Origin: CANJDH01 sp031430015
Lineage (GTDB): Bacteria > Pseudomonadota > Gammaproteobacteria > Burkholderiales > JAEUOS01
NCBI GenBank assembly: GCA_031430015.1
Contig: JANPAR010000018.1
Coordinates: 1-18,186, forward strand
Direction: 5' to 3'
DNA length: 18,186 nt
Position numbers and translations under genes: made by a program. How positions within the stretch are numbered: position 1 is the stretch's first letter; every line of letters begins with the position of its first letter. A model generated the notes under the pieces. That model searched no databases. It was given only the letters and a program-made list of their open reading frames with translations, and had not been told where the DNA came from. This document shows, piece after piece, positions 7,060 through 13,144 of the stretch.

Positions 7060-8274
7060 ATGCATGAAGACACCAAAGCAGTCCACCTCGGCCGCCACCC
7101 GGATCGCTTCGCCGGCACCGTCAATACCCCGGTATTCCGCGCCTCGACCATCCTCTCGGAAACGGTCGCCGAGTGGGAGCAAAAAAAGAAAGACCGCATT
7201 GCGGAGGCGCCCGGTACTTATTACGGCCTGCATGGCACGCCGAATCGCCATCTGCTCGAAGAAGCGCTGGCCGAACTCGAAGGCGGCTACAAGTGCCAGA
7301 TTTACCCGTCCGGCCTCGCAGCCTGCGTAATCCCCATCCTCGCCTACGTCAAGACGGGCGATCACATCCTCGTCACCGACAGCGTCTATGGCCCGACGCG
7401 GCGCTTTTGCGACGTACAACTCAAACGCTTTGGCGTCGAAACCACCTACTACGATCCCCTCATCGGCGCCGGCATCGCGGCGCTGATCCGCCCGAATACA
7501 AGAGTCGTCTTCGTAGAGTCGCCCGGCTCGCTCACCTTTGAAGTGCAAGACATCCCGGCGATTGCCGAAGCCGCGCACCGTCACCAGGCCACCGGCGGCG
7601 GCGATGGTGAAGGCAATACGAACAAGGTCATCGTCATGACGGACAACACCTGGGGCACGCCGCTCTACTTCAAACCTTTCGAGCACGGCGTCGATGTCTC
7701 GATCCAGGCCACCACCAAATACATCGTCGGCCATTCCGACGTCATCATGGGCTCCGTCACCTGCACCAAGGAAGCCTGGCCCGCCCTCAAAGCCGTGACC
7801 AATGATTTCGGCCAAACAGCAGCGCCCGACGACTGCTACCTCGCCACACGCGGCTTGCGCACCATGGCGCTGCGCCTCAGGCAACACCACGAATCGGGCG
7901 TCCAACTCGCCGAATGGATCGCATCACAACCCGAAGTCGAACGCGTGCTGCACCCCGCATTGCCCAGTGACCCCGGCCACGCTCTGTGGAAGCGCGACTT
8001 CAAAGGTGCGTGTGGCTTATTTGGCGTGGTGTTAAAGGCAGGCATCAAGCCCGAAGCGCTGCATGCCCTGATTGACGGCCTTGACCTCTACGGCGTTGGG
8101 GCGTCATGGGGCGGCTATGAGAGCCTGATCCTGCACTTTGATCCTCGTGAAGTGCGCACAGCGACGAAGTGGGTACACGCCGGACCGTGCTTGCGCGTGC
8201 ATGCTGGGTTGGAGCATATTGATGACTTGATCGCAGATATGGCAAGAGGATTCCAATTACTACGCACAGCCTAA
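7060..8274 (+). CDS. metC: Cystathionine beta-lyase
   Basis: This PLP enzyme cleaves cystathionine to homocysteine, pyruvate and ammonia in methionine synthesis, in the cytoplasm. The 404-residue protein aligns by eye with E. coli MetC throughout: FDPLIGA-like (YDPLIGAGI), VFVESPGS, DNTWGTPLYFK, SIQATTKYIVGHSDVIMGS with the PLP lysine at Lys220, TRGLRTMALRLRQHHESG, ASWGGYESLIL and a C-terminal AGLEHIDDLI. The start MHEDTKAVHLGRH at 7060 matches the family. The frame stays open far upstream, but only as antisense of purL. There are two oddities. A Gly-rich loop (HQATGGGDGEGNTNK) is inserted before the DNTW strand. And the YxR motif that normally contributes an arginine to the PLP phosphate appears as YGLHGTPN, with Leu in place of Arg. 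A related C-S lyase activity is the main alternative. Confidence 0.93.
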   Translation: MHEDTKAVHLGRHPDRFAGTVNTPVFRASTILSETVAEWEQKKKDRIAEAPGTYYGLHGTPNRHLLEEALAELEGGYKCQIYPSGLAACVIPILAYVKTGDHILVTDSVYGPTRRFCDVQLKRFGVETTYYDPLIGAGIAALIRPNTRVVFVESPGSLTFEVQDIPAIAEAAHRHQATGGGDGEGNTNKVIVMTDNTWGTPLYFKPFEHGVDVSIQATTKYIVGHSDVIMGSVTCTKEAWPALKAVTNDFGQTAAPDDCYLATRGLRTMALRLRQHHESGVQLAEWIASQPEVERVLHPALPSDPGHALWKRDFKGACGLFGVVLKAGIKPEALHALIDGLDLYGVGASWGGYESLILHFDPREVRTATKWVHAGPCLRVHAGLEHIDDLIADMARGFQLLRTA

Positions 8275-8522
8275 CCATTGTGGTCCCACAAATCGAGACC
8301 AAATGAATCTGCTGCCACCTTACATTGCATCTCCGTGCTTTTTTGCGTGCAAAAAGCGGTATTCGGTTTACAGGAGATCGTTGCCGCCTCCACCGGGTCG
8401 CGTGCTTGAAACGACGTGCTCCACTCACTGCGTCCCGAGATGCGTTGCAAATGCCGCGGAACGACAAGACGACAATAAAAAATCCCATGACGGGATTTTT
8501 TGAGGTGAGACGCAAGCTTCAT
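8271..8522 (-). pseudogene. N-terminal fragment of a tyrosine-recombinase (phage/island) integrase
   Basis: This 83-codon frame starts with ATG at 8522. The first 40 or so residues (LASHLKKSRHGIFYCRLVVPRHL, then RSEWSTSFQARDPVEAATI) read like the N-terminal module, DUF6538-like, that begins many phage and integrative-element tyrosine integrases. Such integrases are about 400 residues or longer; here the frame stops at 8271, four bases inside the end of metC, so the SAM-like and catalytic (R-H-R-Y) domains are gone. It lies just downstream of tRNA-Ser on the same strand, where an integrase sits when an element has entered at a tRNA 3' end. The sequence is more AT-rich than its surroundings. 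I infer a remnant of a lost mobile element. The family call rests on pattern memory, not a search. Confidence 0.6.
8477..8501 (+). terminator. Possible bidirectional terminator downstream of metC
   Basis: AAAAAATCCC and GGGATTTTTT form a 10-bp stem around a 5-nt loop. The plus-strand copy ends in six Ts and the minus-strand copy likewise. It could end the metC transcript about 200 nt after the stop codon. The same bases are the codons for KKSRHGIF in the integrase remnant, so the hairpin may be a by-product of that peptide. Confidence 0.35.
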
Positions 8523-8548
8523 AGTCCAAAACCATACCAGTTAGGGAC

Positions 8549-8572
8549 ACCAAATTGGTACACCGATTTGGT
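8549..8572. repeat. 24-bp near-perfect palindrome between tRNA-Ser and the integrase fragment
   Basis: The arms ACCAAATTGGT (8549-8559) and ACCGATTTGGT (8562-8572) are inverted copies with one mismatch, around a 2-bp centre. They lie in the AT-rich 91-bp gap between the integrase start and the encoded CCA end of tRNA-Ser. Inverted repeats here could be recombinase core-binding or excisionase sites of the former element, or an operator for the integrase gene. No function can be shown from sequence alone. Confidence 0.6.
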
Positions 8573-8613
8573 TTTATGCCTTCAACTATTTGATTTGATG
8601 ATTATTTTTTGTT

Positions 8614-8706
8614 TGGCGGAGACGGAGGGATTCGAACCCTCGATACGGTTATTAACCGTATAACGCCTTAGCAGGGCGCCGATTTCAGCCACTCATCCAC
8701 GTCTCC
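8614..8706 (-). tRNA. tRNA-Ser (anticodon GCU)
   Basis: The minus strand folds as a class II tRNA. The 7-bp acceptor stem is GGAGACG/CGTCTCC with discriminator G and an encoded CCA. The anticodon loop is CTGCTAA with anticodon GCT, there is a long variable arm with an 8-bp stem (ATACGGTT/AACCGTAT), and the T arm is GAGGG-TTCGAAT-CCCTC. It decodes AGC and AGU serine codons. It follows lysC on the same strand but has its own promoter. Its 3' end faces the integrase fragment, consistent with use as an integration target. Confidence 0.97.
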
Positions 8707-8733
8707 GGATACTGATACTGCAGGGCTGGCACC

Positions 8734-8762
8734 ATTATAGGCGGTCACTCGTCCCGCTTCAA
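8734..8762 (-). promoter_or_regulatory. Promoter of tRNA-Ser
   Basis: On the minus strand TTGAAG (8762-8757) and a perfect TATAAT (8739-8734) are separated by 17 bp. Transcription would start about 20 nt before the mature tRNA 5' end at 8706. No terminator is seen between lysC and this promoter, so some lysC readthrough into the tRNA is likely. Confidence 0.75.
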
Positions 8763-8821
8763 TCTCCAACTCGCATTTGCGTTGATTTTCACGTTCATTT
8801 GCCACTGTTGCTCACATCAAA

Positions 8822-10075
8822 TCACGCCGCCTGGTCGAGACCAAAAGCCTTGTGCAGAGCGCGTACTGCGAGCTCCATGTATTTGTCGTCGATCACCACG
8901 GAAATTTTAATTTCGGAGGTGGAAATCATCTGGATGTTGATGCCCTCTTCCGACAAGGTACGGAACATCTGGCTGGCGATGCCGGCGTGGGTGCGCATGC
9001 CAACGCCGACCATCGAGACCTTGGCGACCTTGTCGTCACCTCTGATGGCCGCGGCGTTGATCGCCCCTTTGACCTTCGCGTTGAGCACATCAAGCGCCTT
9101 GGTGTACTCGTTGCGGTGCACGGTGAACGAAAAATCGGTGAGGCCATTGACGCTGGCATTCTGAATAATCATGTCGACGTCAATGTTGGCGTCGCCCACC
9201 GGGCCGAGGATCTGATATGCAATGCCCGGGCGGTCCGGCACGCCCTGAATGGTGATCTTGGCTTCGTCGCGGTTGAAGGCGATGCCGGAGATGACGGCTT
9301 GTTCCATTTTCTGGTCTTCCTCAAACGTAATCAGGGTGCCCGATTTGGCCTCGTCTGCCAGCGGGATCATCGGGTCGGTCAGGCTCGAGAGCACGCGCAG
9401 CGGCACCTTGTATTTGCCGGCAAATTCGACCGAGCGGATCTGCAGCACCTTGGAGCCGAGGCTCGCCATTTCGAGCATTTCTTCAAAGGTCACCGTCTTC
9501 AGGCGCCGCGCGTCTTCAACGATGCGCGGGTCGGTGGTGTAGACGCCATCGACATCGGTGTAGATCAGACACTCGTCAGCCTTGAGGGCGGCCGCCAACG
9601 CCACCGCTGACGTATCCGAGCCGCCGCGCCCGAGCGTGGTGATGTTGCCCTGCTCGTCCATGCCCTGAAAGCCGGCGACGACGACAACGTAACCTTTGGC
9701 AAGGTCGGCGCGAATCGCCTTGTCATCAATGTTCATGATGCGCGCCTTGGTGAAGGCGCTGTCGGTCAGCACCTTTACCTGCGGCCCGGTGTAGCTCTTG
9801 GCCTTGAGACCCTCTTGCATCAGCGCAATCGCCAGGAGCCCGATAGTGACTTGCTCGCCGGTCGCGGCAATCACGTCGAGTTCGCGCGGGTCGGGATTGG
9901 GCGAGAGTTCTTTCGCCAAGCCGATGACGCGGTTGGTCTCCCCCGACATGGCGGAGGGCACCACCACCATTTGGTGGCCGGCACGCTGCCACTTGGCGAT
10001 GCGCTTGGCGACGTTTTTGATGCGGTCAGTCGTGCCTACCGACGTGCCGCCGTATTTGTGAACGATCAATGCCAT
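8822..10075 (-). CDS. lysC: Aspartokinase
   Basis: LysC phosphorylates aspartate to 4-phospho-aspartate, the first step for lysine, threonine, methionine and diaminopimelate. The 417-residue protein begins MALIVHKYGGTSVG, the classic kinase motif. It continues with VVVPSAMSGETNRVIGLA, RGGSDTSAVALAAAL (nucleotide and aspartate binding) and YTDVDGVYTTDPRIV. From about residue 265 it has two ACT domains (AKITIQGVPDRPGIAYQIL and VSMVGVGMRTHAGIASQMF), which normally mediate feedback inhibition by lysine and/or threonine. The start was set at 10075 because the 53 codons upstream are unrelated to the family. It is monofunctional, with no homoserine dehydrogenase domain. In many Burkholderiales tilS lies directly upstream; here the upstream side is a 369-bp non-coding gap and a divergent regulator. 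It feeds the dap cluster encoded about 3 kb away. Confidence 0.97.
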   Translation of the reverse strand: MALIVHKYGGTSVGTTDRIKNVAKRIAKWQRAGHQMVVVPSAMSGETNRVIGLAKELSPNPDPRELDVIAATGEQVTIGLLAIALMQEGLKAKSYTGPQVKVLTDSAFTKARIMNIDDKAIRADLAKGYVVVVAGFQGMDEQGNITTLGRGGSDTSAVALAAALKADECLIYTDVDGVYTTDPRIVEDARRLKTVTFEEMLEMASLGSKVLQIRSVEFAGKYKVPLRVLSSLTDPMIPLADEAKSGTLITFEEDQKMEQAVISGIAFNRDEAKITIQGVPDRPGIAYQILGPVGDANIDVDMIIQNASVNGLTDFSFTVHRNEYTKALDVLNAKVKGAINAAAIRGDDKVAKVSMVGVGMRTHAGIASQMFRTLSEEGINIQMISTSEIKISVVIDDKYMELAVRALHKAFGLDQAA

Positions 10076-10444
10076 GATGGAAACGGATGTGTTTTGCGCT
10101 CCCGGAAAGCCACCGCAATTTCGCCTACACCACGAGTGGGGCGTATTGGATTTGGCATTCGAGAGGCCGGCGGACGCGACCGGTGGAGACGCAACAAAGC
10201 CCATGATTTTAGCGCAGTTGCCAAGCAAAATCACGCTCTTGGGCCACCCTGAAGCGTTTACGCGCCCACAGGCGTGCCCGTTGCCAACACCGCTCCTGCC
10301 CCTGGAAACAGCGCATCACCAGACACCATCCAAAACGGTAAATCTTTGAAATTTTGTTAATTGGCCTGGTAAATGCACCACGCAAGCCGCACCCGTGCGA
10401 ATATGGCATTGTCATATTCGAACAGCCGATGGAGGCGATCAGAC
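10076..10444. other. Non-coding gap between lysC and the XRE regulator gene
   Basis: This divergent region must hold the promoters of both genes. On the lysC side I see only a possible TAAAAT box (10211-10206, minus strand) without a convincing -35. The right third is AT-rich, with two copies of GGTAAAT 32 bp apart (10337 and 10369) and the palindrome at 10398-10420. Short open frames here show no recognisable protein, and I find no remnant of tilS. Confidence 0.5.
10398..10420. promoter_or_regulatory. Palindromic operator candidate upstream of the XRE regulator
   Basis: CGAATATG and CATATTCG are perfect 8-bp inverted arms around a 7-bp centre (GCATTGT). The right arm ends 10 bp before the Shine-Dalgarno of the XRE gene. 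Small XRE regulators commonly bind such dyads at their own promoters, so autoregulation is a reasonable inference. As RNA the same arms would form a hairpin in the leader. Confidence 0.5.
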
Positions 10445-10756
10445 ATGGCCCTTTTGGATCATTTGAACCCGCGCAGTCTGCGCGAGAAACTCGGCTTGAA
10501 TCAGGACGAGTTCTGGACCCGCATTGGCGTCACCCAGTCGGGTGGCTCCCGCTATGAGGCGGGGCGGGACATGCCCGCTCCGGTGTGCGAGTTGCTGCGT
10601 TTGGTACACGTCGAGGGCATTGACCTGACGCGCGTGCGGCGTGTCGATTTCGAAATCATCGAATACCTCAAGAGCAGCCAGCCAGAGGTGTATGCCACGC
10701 TGCGTGACACAGTGCGGCAGCGGCGCCCCCGTGGCGCGCGGACAACGCGAGACTGA
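10445..10756 (+). CDS. Small XRE-family helix-turn-helix regulator
   Basis: This 103-residue protein is a predicted cytoplasmic DNA-binding protein. Residues 12-41 (LREKLGLNQDEFWTRIGVTQSGGSRYEAG) form a lambda Cro/C1-type helix-turn-helix, with the recognition helix around VTQSGGSRYE. The following MPAPVCELLRLVHVEGIDL continues the compact helical fold. The rest is a helical segment and a basic tail (RQRRPRGARTTRD). The start at ATG 10445 is supported by GGAGG 9 nt upstream; the frame is open 24 codons earlier without a ribosome site. It stands alone, divergent from lysC and followed by tRNA-Pro. A palindrome just upstream suggests self-regulation. Its targets cannot be inferred: it is not next to a toxin, phage or biosynthetic partner. 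Confidence 0.85.
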   Translation: MALLDHLNPRSLREKLGLNQDEFWTRIGVTQSGGSRYEAGRDMPAPVCELLRLVHVEGIDLTRVRRVDFEIIEYLKSSQPEVYATLRDTVRQRRPRGARTTRD

Positions 10757-10849
10757 ACCTTCGCCAAGTGAGGCCCGCAGCCCGACCTGCACGCGCCACG
10801 TCGCGCCACATCCGCGTGCGATAGGACGAGGCTGATGGAGCATCGCTGA

Positions 10850-10855
10850 TATAAT
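10850..10855 (+). promoter_or_regulatory. -10 box of tRNA-Pro
   Basis: A perfect TATAAT ends 8 bp before the mature tRNA 5' end at 10864, implying almost no 5' leader. No good -35 hexamer is visible at normal spacing. Confidence 0.5.
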
Positions 10856-10863
10856 TTGCTTCT

Positions 10864-10940
10864 CGGCGTGTGGCGCAGCCTGGTAGCGCACTTGCATGGG
10901 GTGCAAGGGGTCGAAGGTTCGAATCCTTTCACGCCGACCA
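10864..10940 (+). tRNA. tRNA-Pro (anticodon GGG)
   Basis: The 77-nt cloverleaf has the acceptor stem CGGCGTG/CACGCCG, an encoded ACCA end, the D-arm region GCGCAGCCTGGTAGCGC and a T loop TTCGAAT. The anticodon stem is CTTGC/GCAAG around ATGGGGT, giving anticodon GGG (decodes CCC and CCU). The C1-G72 first pair is typical of bacterial tRNA-Pro. It is followed within 10 bp by a strong terminator. Confidence 0.97.
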
Positions 10941-10946
10941 ATCGAT

Positions 10947-10987
10947 AAAATGGATCAGCTGCCGAAATGCGCTGATCCATTTTTTTT
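10947..10987 (+). terminator. Rho-independent terminator after tRNA-Pro
   Basis: AAAATGGATCAGC and GCTGATCCATTTT form a perfect 13-bp stem around an 11-nt loop, ending in a run of eight Ts. It lies 7 nt after the tRNA and should end its transcript before the downstream Bug-family gene. Confidence 0.93.
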
Positions 10988-11041
10988 GCCTGATTTCTTT
11001 TTTGCGCTGACGCGCCGCCGCCAGTGCTTGGAGATGACAAG

Positions 11042-12052
11042 ATGAACTTTTCATTGATCGCACGCCTGCTGGCCAAGCGCCTGATCCGTTCGTTGAGCGC
11101 TGTAGTCGCGGGCGGTGCGTTTGCCCTGCTGCACCTGACGCCTGCTCAGGCACAGACCTACCCGTCCAAGCCGGTGCGCCTCGTGGTGCCGCTAACACCG
11201 GGATCGGGTGCTGACATCGTCGCGCGCTTCCTCGCGCCGCGCCTGCAGGAAATCTGGGGCCAAACCGTTACGGTTGAAAACCGCCCCGGCGCGGGCGGAC
11301 AAATCGGCACGCGTGAAGTGATCCGCGCCACGCCCGACGGCCATACTCTGTTGGTGCAGAGCGCCTCGCACGCGGTAAACCCGGCGCTGTACAAGAGTCT
11401 TCCTTACGATGTCTTGCGCGACATGATTGATGTGTCCTTGCTGGCCACCACGCCCTACGTGATGGTAACTGCGGGCAACGGCCCCTATCAAACAGTCAAG
11501 CAGATCATTGACGCGGCGCAAGCCAAGCCCGGTGCCATCCCCTACGCGTCAGCGGGAGTCGGCACCTCGACGCACCTGACCGCAGAAATGTTCGCGCAGC
11601 GCGCGGGTTTGCGCATGATTCACGTGCCGTTCAAAGGCTCGCCCGATGCCATCACCGATCTGCTCGGCGGGCGCTCGGCGTTTTACATGGCGCCGTTGCC
11701 CACCGTGGGCGGCATGCTCAAGGACGGCAAGTTGACGCCGGTGGCGGTTACGTCGAACAAGCGTGTCGCATCACTGCCGGCCGTGCCAACCCTCGCAGAA
11801 ACGTCTCTGCCCAACTTCCGCATCGAACTCTGGTTTGGCCTGTGGGCTCCGGCGGGTACGCCTGCTGCGTCGATCACAAAATTGTCTGCCGACGTGACCA
11901 AAGCACTGCAATCGCCTGAACTGTTGCAGCAGTTCGCGCGCGGCGGCAACGAGGTGCAACTGATGACGCCTGCCGAATTTGCCAAATTTGTACGCGACGA
12001 AATCGAGACCAACAAGGCGCTGGTGCGCGACGCGGGCATTCAGCAGGAGTGA
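11042..12052 (+). CDS. Bug/TctC-family periplasmic solute-binding protein
   Basis: This is a 336-residue exported binding protein of the tripartite tricarboxylate transporter receptor family, greatly expanded in Burkholderiales. Members bind small carboxylates or aromatic acids in the periplasm. Residues 1-37 form a signal peptide: a basic start, hydrophobic LSAVVAGGAFALLHL, and a likely cleavage after AQA before QTYPSKPVRLVVP. Family hallmarks follow: PLTPGSGADIVARFLA, VTVENRPGAGGQIG, ATPDGHTLL, NPALYKSLPYD, VPFKGSPDAITDLLGG, VTSNKRVASLPAVPTLAE and WFGLWAPAGTP. The ATG at 11042 has GGAGA 7 nt upstream. No TctA/TctB membrane subunits are nearby, so it is an orphan receptor, as is usual for this family. 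The substrate cannot be deduced. It lies between the tRNA-Pro terminator and a convergent permease gene. Confidence 0.93.
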   Translation: MNFSLIARLLAKRLIRSLSAVVAGGAFALLHLTPAQAQTYPSKPVRLVVPLTPGSGADIVARFLAPRLQEIWGQTVTVENRPGAGGQIGTREVIRATPDGHTLLVQSASHAVNPALYKSLPYDVLRDMIDVSLLATTPYVMVTAGNGPYQTVKQIIDAAQAKPGAIPYASAGVGTSTHLTAEMFAQRAGLRMIHVPFKGSPDAITDLLGGRSAFYMAPLPTVGGMLKDGKLTPVAVTSNKRVASLPAVPTLAETSLPNFRIELWFGLWAPAGTPAASITKLSADVTKALQSPELLQQFARGGNEVQLMTPAEFAKFVRDEIETNKALVRDAGIQQE

Positions 12053-12053
12053 G

Positions 12054-12125
12054 CCGCAGGGCGTGCCTCTAGAGACCCCGCAGGGCGTGCGTCTGAGTAC
12101 ACCGCATGGCGCGCAAGCGGGTAAG
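12054..12125. repeat. Degenerate 24-bp tandem repeat between convergent genes
   Basis: Three 24-bp units start with CCGCAGGGCGTGC (12054), CCGCAGGGCGTGC (12078) and CCGCATGGCGCGC (12102). Units 1 and 2 match at about 18 of 24 positions, units 2 and 3 at about 15. Weaker echoes continue to about 12168 (CTGCGGGGCACAC; GCGCAGCGTGCGC). The array fills the whole gap between the Bug gene stop and the EamA gene stop. No terminator is seen, so it may hold a diverged structural signal, but no function is evident. Confidence 0.7.
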
Positions 12126-12168
12126 CTGCGGGGCACACGTGAGTAAGGCGCGCAGCGTGCGCCTGGCG

Positions 12169-13050
12169 CTAGGCGGCGTTTCCTTCGCCGCGCTGCGTTA
12201 GCCACGCCGACAGCACGCTGGCCCCCATCACCAGCACGCCACCGGCGATTTCTTTCGACCCCAGCGTCTCACCGGCAAGCCACCAGCCACCAAGCGCCGC
12301 GAACACCAGTTCGGACAAATAGATCACGATGGCCAGATTGGCTGGTGTGCGCTCGAGGCCGTATTGCACCACCCAGTTGCACAACAGCATCACGCAGCCC
12401 ACAAGCACTGCCAGACCCGCCGTGAGCCAGGGTTGCGCGGGCATGGTGAGCGGCTGATCGAGCACCGCCGCCGCGAACAGACCAGCAGCCACGCAGCCAC
12501 CGAAGATGTAGAACGAGCGCACACCTGTCTCGACACTGCCGGTCCTGCGAATCAGCACATTGGCCAGCGCAAACGTCACGCCCGAGGCGAGGCCCAGCCA
12601 CTCCGCCCAATCGCGCGGCCACGGCAGGCCCAATGCAGGATTCCACAGCATCACAGCGGCACCAACCAGTGCAATGGCCGTGGCCGGCAAGCTGCGGCGC
12701 GACGGCACTTCACGCAGCAACCACCACGCCAGAGGCACCGTCCACACCGGCGCGATGTAAAACAGCAGCACCACACGCGCGACTTGCCCGTAGATGGCTG
12801 CGATCAAAAACCCGACATTGGCACAACCCGCCGCCAGCCCCACCCACAGCAACATACGGGTCACCGGCACCGCGCGCACACGGCGGTGGAACAGCGCGGT
12901 GATCACGATCAAGGCAAAACCGTAGGTGAACACGGTAGCCCAGGCCGCCGCCAAACCATCGGCACGCAAGAAGCGGTAGGGGTACCAGACCAGCCCCCAG
13001 ATCAGCGCGCCGGTGAGCAGGGCAAACACATTGGCGGCGGGCAGATGCAT
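12169..13050 (-). CDS. EamA/DMT-family permease
   Basis: This is a 293-residue inner-membrane protein with about ten hydrophobic segments in two related halves, the layout of the drug/metabolite transporter superfamily. The first half includes ANVFALLTGALIWGLVWYPYRFL, WATVFTYGFALIVITALF, LLWVGLAAGCANVGFLIAAI and VVLLFYIAPVWTVPLAWWLL. The second half includes WLGLASGVTFALANVLIRR and ends with NLAIVIYLSELVFAALGGWWLAGE and IAGGVLVMGASVLSAWL. The Y-x-x-P/S-E motif late in the second half is typical of EamA domains. These proteins export or import metabolites such as amino acids or purines; the substrate is unknown here. The start at 13050 gives a normal length; in-frame starts at 13101 and 13110 would overlap the dapC control region. 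It is divergent from dapC. Confidence 0.9.
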   Translation of the reverse strand: MHLPAANVFALLTGALIWGLVWYPYRFLRADGLAAAWATVFTYGFALIVITALFHRRVRAVPVTRMLLWVGLAAGCANVGFLIAAIYGQVARVVLLFYIAPVWTVPLAWWLLREVPSRRSLPATAIALVGAAVMLWNPALGLPWPRDWAEWLGLASGVTFALANVLIRRTGSVETGVRSFYIFGGCVAAGLFAAAVLDQPLTMPAQPWLTAGLAVLVGCVMLLCNWVVQYGLERTPANLAIVIYLSELVFAALGGWWLAGETLGSKEIAGGVLVMGASVLSAWLTQRGEGNAA

Positions 13051-13102
13051 GCGGTTTTGAGAGGAGAAAACGTGAAGCGTACGTCGCAGTGTGCAGGGCA
13101 TC

Positions 13103-13144
13103 GCGTGCAATCACGCAAAGAGGGGGCTTTATAATTGCGTGATG
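13103..13144 (+). promoter_or_regulatory. dapC control region: -10 box inside a 9-bp inverted repeat
   Basis: TATAAT at 13130-13135 lies only 6 bp before the dapC ATG at 13142, so transcription would begin at or near the start codon. ATCACGCAA (13110-13118) and TTGCGTGAT (13135-13143) are perfect 9-bp inverted arms that enclose the -10 and include the A and T of the ATG. A further half copy, GCGTGCAAT, starts at 13103. No -35 is convincing. The G-rich GAGGGGG at 13120-13126 is too far from the ATG for a normal Shine-Dalgarno. Confidence 0.5.

Noticed and set aside
8045..8515. A 156-codon minus-strand frame overlapping the metC 3' end and the integrase fragment
   Set aside because: It is a shifted frame; the integrase-like residues are in the neighbouring frame that starts at 8522.
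8822..10234. 53-codon N-terminal extension of LysC
   Set aside because: The residues before MALIVHKYGGTSVG resemble no aspartokinase, and the kinase motif is normally at the very start.
12364..13134. A 256-codon plus-strand frame opposite the EamA permease
   Set aside because: It is rich in His, Gln and Arg with no hydrophobic or domain pattern, while the minus strand gives a complete ten-helix transporter.
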